From contig NC_061798.1 in NCBI RefSeq assembly GCF_021462225.1, positions 19,180,820 to 19,244,819 on the forward strand: a stretch of 64,000 nt of DNA, written 5' to 3'. Below are positions 23,626-34,396 of this stretch, piece after piece (position 1 is the stretch's first letter; each line of letters starts with the position of its first letter). The DNA is from Girardinichthys multiradiatus (lineage: Eukaryota; Chordata; Actinopteri; Cyprinodontiformes; Goodeidae). The notes below the pieces were generated by a model. The model did not search any database, was not told where the DNA came from, and worked only from the letters and a program-made list of their open reading frames with translations. The position numbers were made by a program, and so were the translations under genes.

Positions 23626-24873
23626 CAGCGGTTGGACAATGAAACTGAAACACCTGTCATTTTAGTGTGGGAGGTTTCATGGCTAAATTGGACCAGCCTG
23701 GTAGCCAGTCTTCATTGATTGCACATCAGTAAGAGCAGAGTGTGAAGGTTCAATTAGCAGGGTAAGAGCACAGTTTTGCTCAAAATATTGAAATGCACAC
23801 AACATTATGGGTGACATACCAGAGTTCAAAAGAGGACAAATTGTTGGTGCACGTCTTGCTGGCGCATCTGTAACCAAGACAGCAAGTCTTTGTGATGTAT
23901 CAAGAGCCACGGTATCCAAGGTAATGTCAGCATACCACCAAGAAGGACGAACCACATCCAACAGGATTAACTGTGGACGCAAGAGGAAGCTGTCTGAAAG
24001 GGATGTTCGGGTGCTAACCCGGATTGTATCCAAAAAACATAAAACCAAGGCTGCCCAAATCACGGCAGAATTAAATGTGCACCTCAACTCTCCTGTTTCC
24101 ACCAGAACTGTCCGTTGGGAGCTCCACAGGGTCAATATACACGGCCGGGCTGCTACAGCCAAACCTTTCGTCACTCATGCCAATGCCAAACGTTGGTTTC
24201 AATGGTGCAAGGAGCTCAAATCTTGGGCTGTGGACAATGTGAAACATGTATTGTTCTCTGATGAGTCCACTTTTACTGTTTTCCCCACATCCGGGAGAGT
24301 TATGGTGTGGAGAAGCCCCAAAGAAGCGTACCACCCAGACTGTTGCATGCGTACAGTGAAGCATTGGGCTGGATCAGTGATGGTTTGGGCTGCCATATCA
24401 TGGCATTCCCTTGGGCCAATACTTGTGCTAGATGGGCGCGTCACTGCCAAGGCCAAGACCATGTGCATTCAATGGTTCAAACATTATATCCTGAAGGTGG
24501 TGCCGTGTATCAGGATGACAATGCACCAATACACACAGCAAGACTGGTGAAAGATTGGTTTGATGAACATGAAAGGGAAGTTGAACATCTCCCATGGCCA
24601 GCACAGTCACCAGATCTAAATATTATTGAGCCACTTTGGGGTGTTTTGGAGGAGCGAGTCAGGAAACGTTTTCCTCCACCAGTATCACGTAGTGACCTGG
24701 CCACTATCCTGCAAGAAGAATGGCTTAAAATCCCTCTGACCACTGTGCAGGACTTGTATATGTCATTACCAAAATGAATTGATGCTGTATTGGTCGCAAA
24801 AGGAGGCCCTACACCATACTAATAAATTATTGTGGTCTAAAACCAAGTGTTTCAGTTTCATTGTCCAACCCCT
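23626..24873 (+). mobile_element. Tc1-like element A (CAGNGGTTGGACAATG termini)
   Basis: The element starts CAGCGGTTGGACAATGAAAC and ends with its inverse near-copy TTTCATTGTCCAACCCCTG, flanked by TA on both sides. It is 1,248 bp long and holds one intronless transposase region. Copies B (28897-30150) and C (60172-61439) are in this window. A and B sit at the identical place within the tandem units and so are one ancestral insertion. Confidence 0.92.
23807..24777 (+). pseudogene. Tc1-like transposase, element A, frameshifted
   Basis: The frame opens at 23807 with MGDIPEFKRGQIVGARLAGA (paired-type helix-turn-helix, with SLCDVSRATVSKV as recognition helix). It runs through VLFSDESTF, the first catalytic D, to VTAK near 24450. 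An internal deletion there, relative to copy C (about 16 bases lost after gccaagg), shifts the frame. The rest continues in another frame with VYQDDNAPIHTA and DLNIIEPLWG, the second D and the E. The natural C-terminus is also cut by a TGA at 24775. Inactive as it stands. Confidence 0.88.
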
Positions 24874-25203
24874 GTACTTCTAACACCCACTTTAAAAAGT
24901 GGAAATACAGCATTTCTTCTCACGATGATTATCATAGTTGCTTAGTGAGACAAATGGTATCACTTCCTCAAATAGCAGTCTGCAAAAAACACTGTTAGAG
25001 GAGTAAAAAGTCACTCCCTGTCAGTTTGCCCCTACGTGGTCATCCCTTGCTTAAGGTATGTGAAATTCGCCTTCTAAAACTGTTATGTTTCTCGTCAGAG
25101 CTCTGCAGTTGAGCAATAACCCAGATTATGTGTATAGTCGGCACTGAGTAAAGAGGGTTTTCTTTGTTTTACAGCAGTTTGAAGAAACGCAAGAGTCCCT
25201 AAA
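24874..25203. other. unit 1/2 junction and upstream region of ARTC copy 2
   Basis: The sequence after element A continues to the unit boundary at 25080; unit 2 then supplies the same upstream region as copy 1, including the acceptor before the leader exon (tttgttttacag at 25163-25174). No other gene. A promoter cannot be pinpointed. Confidence 0.5.
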
Positions 25204-26642
25204 ATGTTTAGCAGGGGAAAATTGCTTCTGGTTTCACTCATTTTCTCATCTTACTTCAGCCAAGTAAGTATTTTCCTTTTTTTCTGGAACAGTTTGAAAC
25301 CAGTCATGTTAGTAAAAGTATTTTACCCTGTGATCATTGATTTTAAAGATCACTCTGAGTTATACCAATCTGTTGGACGCATCCTCCACTGTTATCGATG
25401 ATCTGTATGATGGATGTCGTAAAGAAGCCATGGAGAAGTTTGTTCCTGGTCTATTAAATCAAGAACTTGATAAAAGTGACAAACTGCAGAAAGCTTGGAA
25501 AACGTGGCAAGGACGGAGAACAAGTAGCAACTGTACCTCACAGATCCCTGGAGGAAATGAAGAGCACACTTCTGCTCTCGCCATCTACCACTTTGGGGAT
25601 GAAGAGTTTATAAAGGAGCTGAACAATGCAGTGGAGACAATGATGGTGAATGTTACCACGTATGATAAGGACTTCCATTTTAAGGCCCTTCATTTCCTGC
25701 TGATGGATTCCATGATGCTGCTGAGGCCAAAGGAATGCGGACAGGTATATTTAATCCAAGATGACGGAGGAAAAATACCAAAAACAAACTCAAAAGTGAG
25801 GTTTTCAAGTTTCACCGTGGTCGATTCAGACACAGACTTTACTGATTTGGCGGATCAGACTATTTTTAAAATAAAAACTTGCTTCTACGTGAACCTGGAC
25901 GATCAACTTTGTCTGAGAAAGCTTGGTAAATTACTCCTATCTCCGGCTGAAGTCTTCACTGTGGAGAAAGTAGAGAAAAAGACGACTGGTGACGATGAGT
26001 ACACCGAGGTTGTTTTGACCCATCCTACTCTGCAAAGCAACCACAACTGTGTCATGTGGACAAGGTAAGACATACGGTGTGTCTTCACCAAAGTTTCATC
26101 CAAGTCCATAATTTCTCACAAATATCCAGATTACAAAAATGTGAAAACCACTGCTTTCTTGATAAAATCTTTTCATCACAGTGTTACAAATGTGTTGTAT
26201 AAAACAGTATTTTATTTCTATCACATCTATTATAAAAATGAGAGGCAACCCACCATTTAATTGCTTTGATCAACTAAGAGCTCTTATCGTAGTCTGTCAG
26301 TGAATAAAATAAAAATGTGAGGACAGATAAAAGAGGAATGCAGGACCCAACCACACCCAGTGTTGTTTGCTGTAGCGTTAAATGTTGCTCATTCTTCAAA
26401 AATGTGTCTTGTCCTGGCATTAAAACAAGTTAGGCAGCAGAAGGTGCTGCCATCTCTGCTGTAAAATAATAGCACACTTTTAACTTAATAGAAAAAGCTT
26501 TTTGTTTATTTAAAAGGATTGGTCATGACTTGGATCTCTTAACCCAATTTTCTTTTATTCCCACAGGTCTGCAACTGACATCCCCACCCATTTGTTCCTT
26601 CCTCTGCTTGTGGCATCAATCATATTTTCCATGTGTCCTTAA
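25204..26642 (+). CDS. ecto-ADP-ribosyltransferase (ARTC)-like GPI protein, copy 2
   Basis: Exons 25204-25263, 25349-26064 and 26567-26642 give a 283-residue protein that differs from copy 1 at two positions in the long exon (P182 to T, K210 to R). Signal peptide, two glycosylation sites, Cys pattern and GPI-type tail are the same, and the three catalytic positions are changed in the same way (VYLI, FTVVD, RKLGKLLLS). All splice sites are preserved and there are no stops, so the frame appears maintained. As for copy 1, a surface pseudo-enzyme is the likeliest reading; activity on an unusual acceptor cannot be excluded. Confidence 0.85.
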
Positions 26643-26775
26643 AAGAACAAATAATAACAGACCCTGAAATCTCTGAAACAGAAAAACAAAGCTCTGTTTT
26701 CTAAAGAAGGTCTCATTAGTAGCAATAGTCATTTAGCTGAAAACTGTAGTCTAATACAACAGTCCTTCCTGGACA

Positions 26776-27670
26776 TGTTTATAATAGTGGACAAAAATGC
26801 CCCATATAAACAAAAGAAATGTTGAAGTTAACATGTTTCTGCCATGTGATAACATATGAAAACATGTCAACCCTTGTGATCAAAAAGGAAAAGCATGTGG
26901 TCGCAAGTTCAATATTAGATGACAGCAAAAATGCATCAGTAAAATAAATTGTAGCAAAATGGAAAACATGAAAGAAAATGTATTTCACATGTGGGAAATT
27001 GTTGTTCATGTGGAATATTTTCCCACCTGTTCTACATGTGGACAATTTCCCATATATGAAACACATACTTCCCCCTCATAACACATTGCTTAATTCATTT
27101 TCAACAGTTTTTGTTGTCACATGTGGAATGCTTTTTATAACTTTGTCATGTAAAACAATTTTTCTCACATGTGAAGTGCATGTTTTTCATATGTTACACA
27201 TTTTGATATAAACTTTTTTTATTGTGCTTTTTGTTGTAACATGTGTGTGTGTGTTTCCCACATATTTGCATATTGGGAGGTTGTGCGTTGAATTCCACCT
27301 TCCCTCATCATGTGTTAACGTGTTTTTGGGCAAAGCACGGAACTCCAAGTTGCCCAATGATCTGCAGATCGGTGTTTGAATGTTAGGCTGTTTTGAGTGT
27401 GTTGGGATAACACATTTTACCTGTAATGTCATGGATTTCACATTGGCACCACATTTACAGTATGGGTTTCACATGGGCATTACTTGTAATCCCAGGGGTT
27501 TCACATGTGTTTCACACATTATACCTTTAAAATGCACCAAAATCACATTTGTCATGAGCAAAATATGCGTTTCACATGTGTCACACCTATCTCATTGGTA
27601 AATTTAATGTGAAATGTCCCCTGGCTCATCACATTCACATTTGAACTGTATTCACATTTGAACTGTATGT
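26776..27670. repeat. CACATGTG-rich spacer in unit 2
   Basis: Copy of the spacer in unit 1, with the extra block cccaggggtttcaca inserted near 27490 that adds one more ttcacatgtgtttcac. Both strands show dense cacatgtg and acatgtg words. Its duplication came with the unit. Confidence 0.75.
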
Positions 27671-28896
27671 GTTTTATTCCCTGCAAGGATTTATACATTT
27701 CACTGCCTTTTTTATACTTTGCATGCCTTTAGTGTGATGTCAGGAGAGTGTTCAGGAAGGAAGTGGACAAGGAGTTCTTAGATGTAAAAGAAAGAAAAAA
27801 ATGCTGATGAAGGACTTTTGTCACAAAGCAGGGAATTATTCTTCTGCCAAAACTCAAAATAGTGGTTTTAAGTTGAGGTTACTAGAAGTATATATTGTGC
27901 TGACTTCAGTGGAATCAGACTATAAATAGATGTTGCAGTAAACGAGTAGGAGACGTGTTACAGTAAAGAGGAATTTACCACTCCAGGCGTGAACTTGAGT
28001 TCATTGAACCTGTTTTCTTGTGTTCAGTCAAATCAAGTAATTTTTCTCTTTTTCTGCTTAAAATGAAACTTTTAACATGACTGTTATCTTGAGTTGGACT
28101 TTGGTCTGTCAGTTCTGAAGGATAATAAATCTGTAAACATCACAACCAGGAGTGTTTTGGTCACTGTTTACAGGCAGCCATCAAAAAGCCCTCTAATGTA
28201 ATTGGTTCTCGTAGGAAATTAATTGTTCTATCTTTCTATTTCCCCTTCTGTCAAGTAAACCATTTAAAATGTGTTAAACTTATATGAATAAAAGACTCAG
28301 TGAGAGAAAACTGTTTCAATAATTGCCTCTTACACATAATCACTGTCCATCTTTAATGCAGTTTGTGCCTTTGAGTGCTTTAATTTGCTCAAAAACATCA
28401 TGACATGGTTGGAATGAAGAGAGCAGAAAAAGTAAGACAAATAAATACATCTAAAAATTACAACAAATATGTTTCTGAATTCCAACTGTGATCCAAAACC
28501 CTAACCTGAAATGTTCATAAAACTAAAGTAACTGATCTTAAAAAGTAGTCTGCTATAAAACTTTGAAAGCTTATTAATGTTGATAAAACTGCTGCTGTAT
28601 TTGAATTTTAAACACATTAAAAGAACCAAATTATGCTAATTGAAAGACTTTATCACAAACATTTTAACATAAATGAATAGTTCTACACACTGTTAGAACA
28701 AGTGAGCTCAGGCTGTAATATTTATTTTCAAAAGTATCATAGAAAACACAAACATAGGCACATGTATAGCATATACATTTAAACTAAATACCAACTCTAT
28801 AGTCACAATACTTATATTACTTCTCATCACTTTCATATATTTGCAGCACCATTATATGTCCCATTAAATAACAATCTAAAGTGGGTGCACAACATA
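27671..28896. other. unit 2 spacer between ARTC gene and Tc1 element
   Basis: Direct copy of 22401-23625 with scattered point differences. No gene seen. Confidence 0.5.
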
Positions 28897-30150
28897 CAGC
28901 GGTTGGACAATGAAACTGAAACACCTGTCATTTTAGTGTGGGAGGTTTCATGGCTAAATTGGACCAGCCTGGTAGCCAGTCTTCATTGATTGCACATTGC
29001 ACCAGTAAGAGCAGAGTGTGAAGGTTCAATTAGCAGGGTAAGAGCACAGTTTTGCTCAAAATATTGAAATGCACACAACATTATGGGTGACATACCAGAG
29101 TTCAAAAGAGGACAAATTGTTGGTGCACGTCTTGCTGGCGCATCTGTAACCAAGACAGCAAGTCTTTGTGATGTATCAAGAGCCACGGTATCCAAGGTAA
29201 TGTCAGCATACCACCAAGAAGGACGAACCCCATCCAACAGGATTAACTGTGGACGCAAGAGGAAGCTGTCTGAAAGGGATGTTCGGGTGCTAACCCGGAT
29301 TGTATCCAAAAAACATAAAACCAAGGCTGCCCAAATCACGGCAGAATTAAATGTGCACCTCAACTCTCCTGTTTCCACCAGAACTGTCCGTTGGGAGCTC
29401 CACAGGGTCAATATACACGGCCGGGCTGCTATAGCCAAACCTTTGGTCACTCATGCCAATACCAAACGTTGGTTTCAATGGTGCAAGGAGCTCAAATCTT
29501 GGGCTGTGGACAATGTGAAACATGTATTGTTCTCTGATGAGTCCACTTTTACTGTTTTCCCCACATTCGGGAGAGTTACGGTGTGGAGAAGCCCCAAAGA
29601 AGCATACCACCCAGACTGTTGTATGCGTACAGTGAAGCATTGGGCTGGATCAGTGATGGTTTGGGCTGCCATATCATGGCATTCCCTTTGCCCAATACTT
29701 GTGCTAGATGGGCGCGTCACTGCCAAGGCCAAGACCATGTGCATCCAATGGTTCAAACATTGTATCCTGAAGGTGGTGCCGTGTATCAGGATGACAATGC
29801 ACCAATACACACAGCAAGACTGGTGAAAGATTGGTTTGATGAACATGAAAGTGAAGTTGAACATCTCCCATGGCCTGCATAGTCACCAGATCTAAATATT
29901 ATTGAGCCACTTTGGGGTTTTTTGGAGGAGCGAGTCAGGAAACGTTTTCCTCCACCAGTATCACGTAGTGACCTGGCCACTATCCTGCAAGAAGAATGGC
30001 TTAAAATCCCTCTGACCACTGTGCAGGACTTGTATATGTCATTCCCAAAATGAATTGATGCTGTATTGGTCGCAAAAGGAGTCCCTACACCATACTAATA
30101 AATTATTGAGGTCTAAGATCAGGTGTTTCATTTTCATTGTCCAACCCCTG
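28897..30150 (+). mobile_element. Tc1-like element B
   Basis: Same termini and TA flanks as element A and the same location in the unit, so it is the duplicated descendant of the same insertion. Near the left end it has a short stretch (gcacattgcaccagtaag) that in element A is shortened to gcacatcagtaag; copy C agrees with B here, so A lost it after the duplication. Confidence 0.92.
29083..30053 (+). pseudogene. Tc1-like transposase, element B, frameshifted and with extra stop
   Basis: It shares with element A the internal deletion after VTAK (near 29728) that throws the frame. In addition, a CAG-type codon is TAG at 29880-29882 just before the SPDLNIIEP segment. The helix-turn-helix part, VLFSDEST, VYQDDNAPIHTA and IIEPLWG are still recognisable. 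Inactive. Confidence 0.88.
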
Positions 30151-30356
30151 TACTTCTAACACCCACTTTAAAAAGTGGAAATACAGCATTTCTTCTCACG
30201 ATGATTATCATAGTTGCTTAGTGAGACAAATGGTATCACTTCCTCAAATAGCAGTCTGCAAAAAACACTGTTAGAGGAGTAAAAAGTCACCCCCTGTCAG
30301 TTTGCCCCTATGTGGTCATCCCTTGCTTAAGGTATGTGAAATTCGCCTTCTAAAAC

Positions 30357-31313
30357 TGTTATGTTTCTCGTCAGAGCTCTGCAGTTGAGCAATAACCCAG
30401 ATTATGTGTATAGTCTGCACTGAGTAAAGAGGGTTTTCTTTGTTTTACAGCAGTTTGAAGAAAAGCAAGAGTCCCTAAAATGTTCAGCAGGGGAAAATTG
30501 CTTCTGGTTTCACTCATTTTCTCATCTTACTTCAGCCAAGTAAGTATTTTCCTTTTTTTCTGGAACAGTTTGAAACCTGTCATGTTAGTAAAAGTATTTT
30601 ACCCTGTGATCATTGATTTTAAAGATCACTCTGAGTTATACCAATCTGTTGGACGCATCCTCCACTGTTATCGATGATCTGTATGATGGATGTCGTAAAG
30701 AAGCCATGGAGAAGTTTGTTCCTGGTCTATTAAATCAAGAACTTGATAAAAGTGACAAACTGCAGAAAGCTTGGAAAACGTGGCAAGGACGGAGAACAAG
30801 TAGCAACTGTACCTCACAGATCCCTGGAGGAAATGAAGAGCACACTTCTGCTCTCGCCATCTACCACTTTGGGGATGAAGAGTTTATAAAGGAGCTGAAC
30901 AATGCAGTGGAGACAATGATGGTGAATGTTACCACGTATGATAAGGACTTCCATTTTAAGGCCCTTCATTTCCTGCTGATGGATTCCATGATGCTGCTGA
31001 GGCCAAAGGAATGCGGACAGGTATATTTAATCCAAGATGACGGAGGAAAAATACCAAAAACAAACTCAAAAGTGAGGTTTTCAAGTTTCACCGTGGTCGA
31101 ATCAGACTTAGACTTTACAGATTTGGCGGATCAGACTATTTTTAAAATAAAAACTTGCTTCTACGTGAACCTGGACGATCAACTTTGTCTGAGAAAGCTT
31201 GGTACATTACTCCTATCTCCGGCTGAAGTCTTCACTGTGGAGAAAATAGAGAAAAAGACGACTGGTGACGATGAGTACACCGAGGTTGTTTTGACCCATC
31301 CTACTCTGCAAAG
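30357..31313. repeat. tandem unit 3, truncated at a transposon end
   Basis: Starts like units 1 and 2 but homology stops at 31313, inside exon 2 of the ARTC gene (after ctctgcaaag). From 31314 the sequence is the terminus of the PIF/Harbinger-type element found complete at 36963-41665. Confidence 0.95.
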
Positions 31314-31404
31314 TACGGTGGCCGTGGGGTGCAAACCACTTTTACAAGTACCGAAACAAATTTACATTTCAGAAAACAAATTTACATTTCAGAAAACAAT
31401 TTAA
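30480..31404 (+). pseudogene. ARTC-like gene copy 3, broken in exon 2 and reading into a transposon end
   Basis: Exon 1 (30480-30539) and exon 2 (from 30625) match copies 1 and 2, with changes such as VVESDLDF and RKLGTLLLS. At 31314 the frame leaves ARTC sequence after THPTLQS and enters the transposon end. It adds about 30 residues translated from the 20-bp repeats (…[12 protein letters not shown]) and stops at 31402-31404. The GPI exon is missing, so any product would be secreted and not anchored. A corresponding 3' half, from a more diverged gene, begins at 41666 beyond the palindrome. Whether this truncated gene is transcribed is unknown. Confidence 0.85.
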
Positions 31405-31498
31405 CAAGATGCGAAACAAATTTACATTTCAGAAAACAAATTTACATTTCAGAAAACAAATTTACATTTCAGAAAACAAATTTACATTTCAGAAAACA
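31314..31498. mobile_element. isolated end of PIF/Harbinger-type element with 20-bp repeats
   Basis: Begins TACGGTGGCCGTGGGGTGC, like the full element at 36963, and continues with six copies of the 20-bp unit AAATTTACATTTCAGAAAAC, interrupted by aatttaacaagatgcg. This interruption is shared with the left end of the full element (37063-37081) but not with its right end, so it descends from a left end. It stops at 31498, where truncated tacr3 exon 4 sequence begins. Confidence 0.85.
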
Positions 31499-31896
31499 AT
31501 AAGAGTCTGATTAAGTGGAAGTACATCCAGCAGGTTTATTTGTCAGTGCTGTGGCTGGCCATGAGCTCCACCATGTACAATCCCATCATCTACTGCTGCC
31601 TCAACAGCAGGTTGGTACAAATTCAGTTGAAAACACATCTAACCATCTTACAGAACTTTGACCCATCAGGGCTTTGTTTTCACTGCAGGTTCAGGGCTGG
31701 CTTCAAGCAGGTCTTCCGCTACTGTCCCTTCGTTCGGATGTCAAGCTACGACGAGCTGGAGCTCCAAAGCACCAGACTTCGACCGTGTCACCAGAGCAGC
31801 ATGTGCACCCTCTCTCGAGTAGACACCAGCATCCTGAGCAAAAACAAGAGTGTTTGTTCTCGAGGAAACCGGTCCAAGGCAAACTTTGCAGAATAA
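31499..31896 (+). pseudogene. truncated inverted copy of tacr3 exons 4-5
   Basis: 31499-31610 encodes the end of exon 4 from [20 protein letters not shown] through [10 protein letters not shown]. After a short intron, 31689-31896 encodes exon 5 up to the stop at 31894-31896. The reading frame and splice sites are unchanged relative to the functional gene at 46725-47121. Only helix 7 and the cytoplasmic tail are present, with no start or promoter, so it cannot make a receptor. It arose with the palindrome. Confidence 0.92.
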
Positions 31897-32859
31897 TATA
31901 GACAGCTAGACCCCAATGGGACACCCCCTCGCTAGCTGCTCAGAAGATTATGTTTACATTGTTTTTAACTGAGGCTCCGTGTTTTACATTTGGTCAGGGG
32001 TTTTATTTAGGAAGTGTTTGATTCTATGATCCCTGCTGACAACTTCTGTTCTTTTTGAAAATTCTTGCAATTTTTCCCAGACACTTAAGAGTTTACAAGT
32101 TAGCCAAGCCTGGAAAATGGTTACCAGCATATTGTTGCTCCAATGGTGAGTAAACCACATAGCAGAAGAAAGAGACTTCAGTTTTTAGTGTTACGTTTGC
32201 CCCCCAACTCATAAATATAGAGGAGCAGTTGCTTCACTTGCTCCATTGTTCAGGCGCCTTTCCTGTGAAAAGCACCTCCTCGGGAAACAGGAAATTTACT
32301 GAGAGGATACGTAGGGAGATTTCAATAGGCTATCTGAGATAACAGTTTGCTTAAAGAAACATATTAATGCTGGTGTTGAGAGCCAGCAGGGAGCTGGTTT
32401 TAGATGGTAGTGGAACCAGTGTGAAAATGACACACAAAAGCTCACAAAAACACCCAAGGTGCTGTGGATAAAGACAGAAATAAGAAAGCATAACCCTAAC
32501 TGCAAGCCAAAATCTCCATAAACTTTGTTGACAAAACTACATTTGATTTTAAAATAAGCTGTTGAAGGTTTTCTTTAAACCTTTTTCAAATTAAATTATA
32601 ATTCAAAAATTATTTTGTACTATATATTAACACTTTTGAAGGGAAGTTTACAAAAATCTAAACACTGAAGAGACGACTCAAGTTTTGAAGCTGGAAGGTG
32701 GATGAAGCTGGAAAGAAATGTCAGCAGTGATGTAGGAAGTAAAGAAAACAGACAAATTGTGAATTTTATAGGCAGGGTATCCTGTTCTGTTACTGTACAT
32801 CTGGAGTTCAAGTCATTTTCAGTTTAGCTTATCTATAAATCACCGTAACAAATATTGTG
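31897..32859. other. left-arm copy of tacr3 3' flank
   Basis: Mirror of about 45761-46724. It would be 3' UTR and downstream DNA of tacr3. No coding gene or clear repeat is recognised. Confidence 0.5.
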
Positions 32860-33445
32860 TCAAGGTGTTTTACAAGACAAACTGGTCCAGTTTCCAATGA
32901 GCTTCACTTGTGGAAATGAAACCTTTAAGCTCAACATTATTAATACGACTGCTAGATTTAACTTTAGAGTAATATTTTAATTTTACCAACATGTTTCTTC
33001 TCACTGGAAGTAAAATTAACTCTCTGCAGCCCAGCAAAAGTCCCGACTTGGATCTTAAAGAGGATCTGTGAAGGAAGCTAGAGATTAGGGTGATGGCTAG
33101 GATGCTTTCCAACCTCAAAGACCTGGAGCTCATCACCAATGATAAATCACCTTAATACCAGTGGAAGTATGCAAAACGCTTGTCAGTAATTATAGGAAGG
33201 GTTTGACTGCTGTAAGGCCAATGAAGATTTTTTGGTTGATCCTTGGAATGGGTATAAATCATTTTCCACATATAGTTTTTTCTTTAAAATGCAAATAAAA
33301 GCAGATAAATATTTTTCCCAAAGAAAATAATACTTGTGTCTTTTGAGAGATGCCTGTCTTATTTCCCATGAGTGACAACGTCTTGGTTAAATGAGAATTA
33401 TTTTAAATGTAAATTTGCCAGAGATATGAATAATTTTAGGCTTAA
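32860..33445 (+). mobile_element. Tc1-like fossil (3' half) in left arm, mirrored at about 45180-45760
   Basis: The DNA from 33000 reads cagcccagcaaaagtcccga, then gaagctagagattag, ccagtggaagtatgcaaaac and ataggaagggtttgactgct. This order matches the C-terminal transposase region of a fish Tc1-like family, ending with cttttgagagatgcctgtct and tgaataattttaggctta near 33440. No open frame survives. Confidence 0.65.
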
Positions 33446-33650
33446 CTTTATTATGTATTAACATGCAAAACACATGGGTACGTTCTCGACATGGGACATG
33501 AAAAAAGCACATGAACAAAAATATTCATAAACATAATGTGCAACTGGAAAAACATGTTACACATGTGAGAAAATGTCCATATGTGTATGGTTTTACCACA
33601 CATACTCCACATGTGGGAATTATATTGTGTTGTCAAAGGGGAAACATTTT
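33446..33650. repeat. CACATGTG-rich patch in left arm, mirrored at about 44970-45175
   Basis: A cluster of acatgggtacg, gacatgggacatg, agcacatgaac, aaaacatgttacacatgtga and ctccacatgtggg. It resembles the longer spacer in the ARTC tandem units in word content and in lying downstream of an ARTC gene. Confidence 0.6.
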
Positions 33651-34396
33651 CTCTCATTGATTTCAAGATGTCCTAATTATGATACAATACAGTCCAATCT
33701 GGTTGATGACATACCAGTTGGTTTAGTTATATTTCCAAAAATGAATCAACATCTTTGTGTGATATGTAGCATATTTTCACATGAATGCCTTTCATTTATT
33801 TTAGTTCATTGCCCATTTGTTTTACTGTGGGATGCTGCAGTCCATTTTTGCTCACTATATGTTCAGACGCATAGATTTTATTCTTCTCACTGATAGGTTG
33901 CAGAAAAAAAAAACATGTTTCGACTGTTGCAAAACCCCAGAAAGCCTATTTCTCATTTTCCAAGTGAGTGATGAACTTGGTGCAAAACTAACTAAAAACT
34001 AACTAACTGCTTTTCATTCAGATGTATATTATCATGTATGTATGTGCTTTTCTGTCATGCCTTTAAAGAGGTTTGTTAAATATTGAGACAAAGTCTTTTA
34101 ATTGTTTGTAGAACTATTTATATATTCATTTAATTTCTTTCTCATGTTGTGCTAGACATCAGTGGTTGTTATTAATACCTAATAAAGAATTCTGTTTATA
34201 CAGCTTCAACTTTTATGAATTTTGTGCACCTTATTTTCTTTAAAAACAAAATCAAACGCAGCAGTTGTCTACATATGAGGAACCCATAAAACCTTAAAAG
34301 GGTGCTAATTTCAAAGTTAAATAACTTCAGTGTTATGAGCATTTCCGTGGTCTGTTAGTGTAAAAATGCATGAGCTAATTTAAAAACATTTATGAT
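33651..34396. other. left-arm spacer, nothing recognised
   Basis: Mirror of about 44230-44969. AT-rich, with short open frames lacking motifs. A putative AATAAA lies near 34182. No gene is supported. Confidence 0.4.

Larger units (their letters stand above)
19887..25080. repeat. tandem unit 1 (about 5.2 kb): ARTC gene, CACATGTG-rich spacer, Tc1 copy
   Basis: The sequence from 19887 recurs from 25081 and again from 30357, in the same orientation and with very few differences. Each full unit includes the ARTC gene, its downstream spacer and the same Tc1-like insertion. Relative to unit 2, unit 1 lacks about 60-65 bases near 21100 and about 16 bases near 22235. The units arose by segmental tandem duplication after the Tc1 element had inserted. 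Confidence 0.95.
25081..30356. repeat. tandem unit 2 (about 5.28 kb)
   Basis: Near-identical direct copy of unit 1 with the same gene order. It carries a roughly 65-base stretch at about 26290-26355 (starting agtctgtcagtgaataaaat) and about 16 bases near 27490 (cccaggggtttcaca) that unit 1 lacks. Few point differences are seen elsewhere, so the duplication is recent or the copies are being homogenised. Confidence 0.95.
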
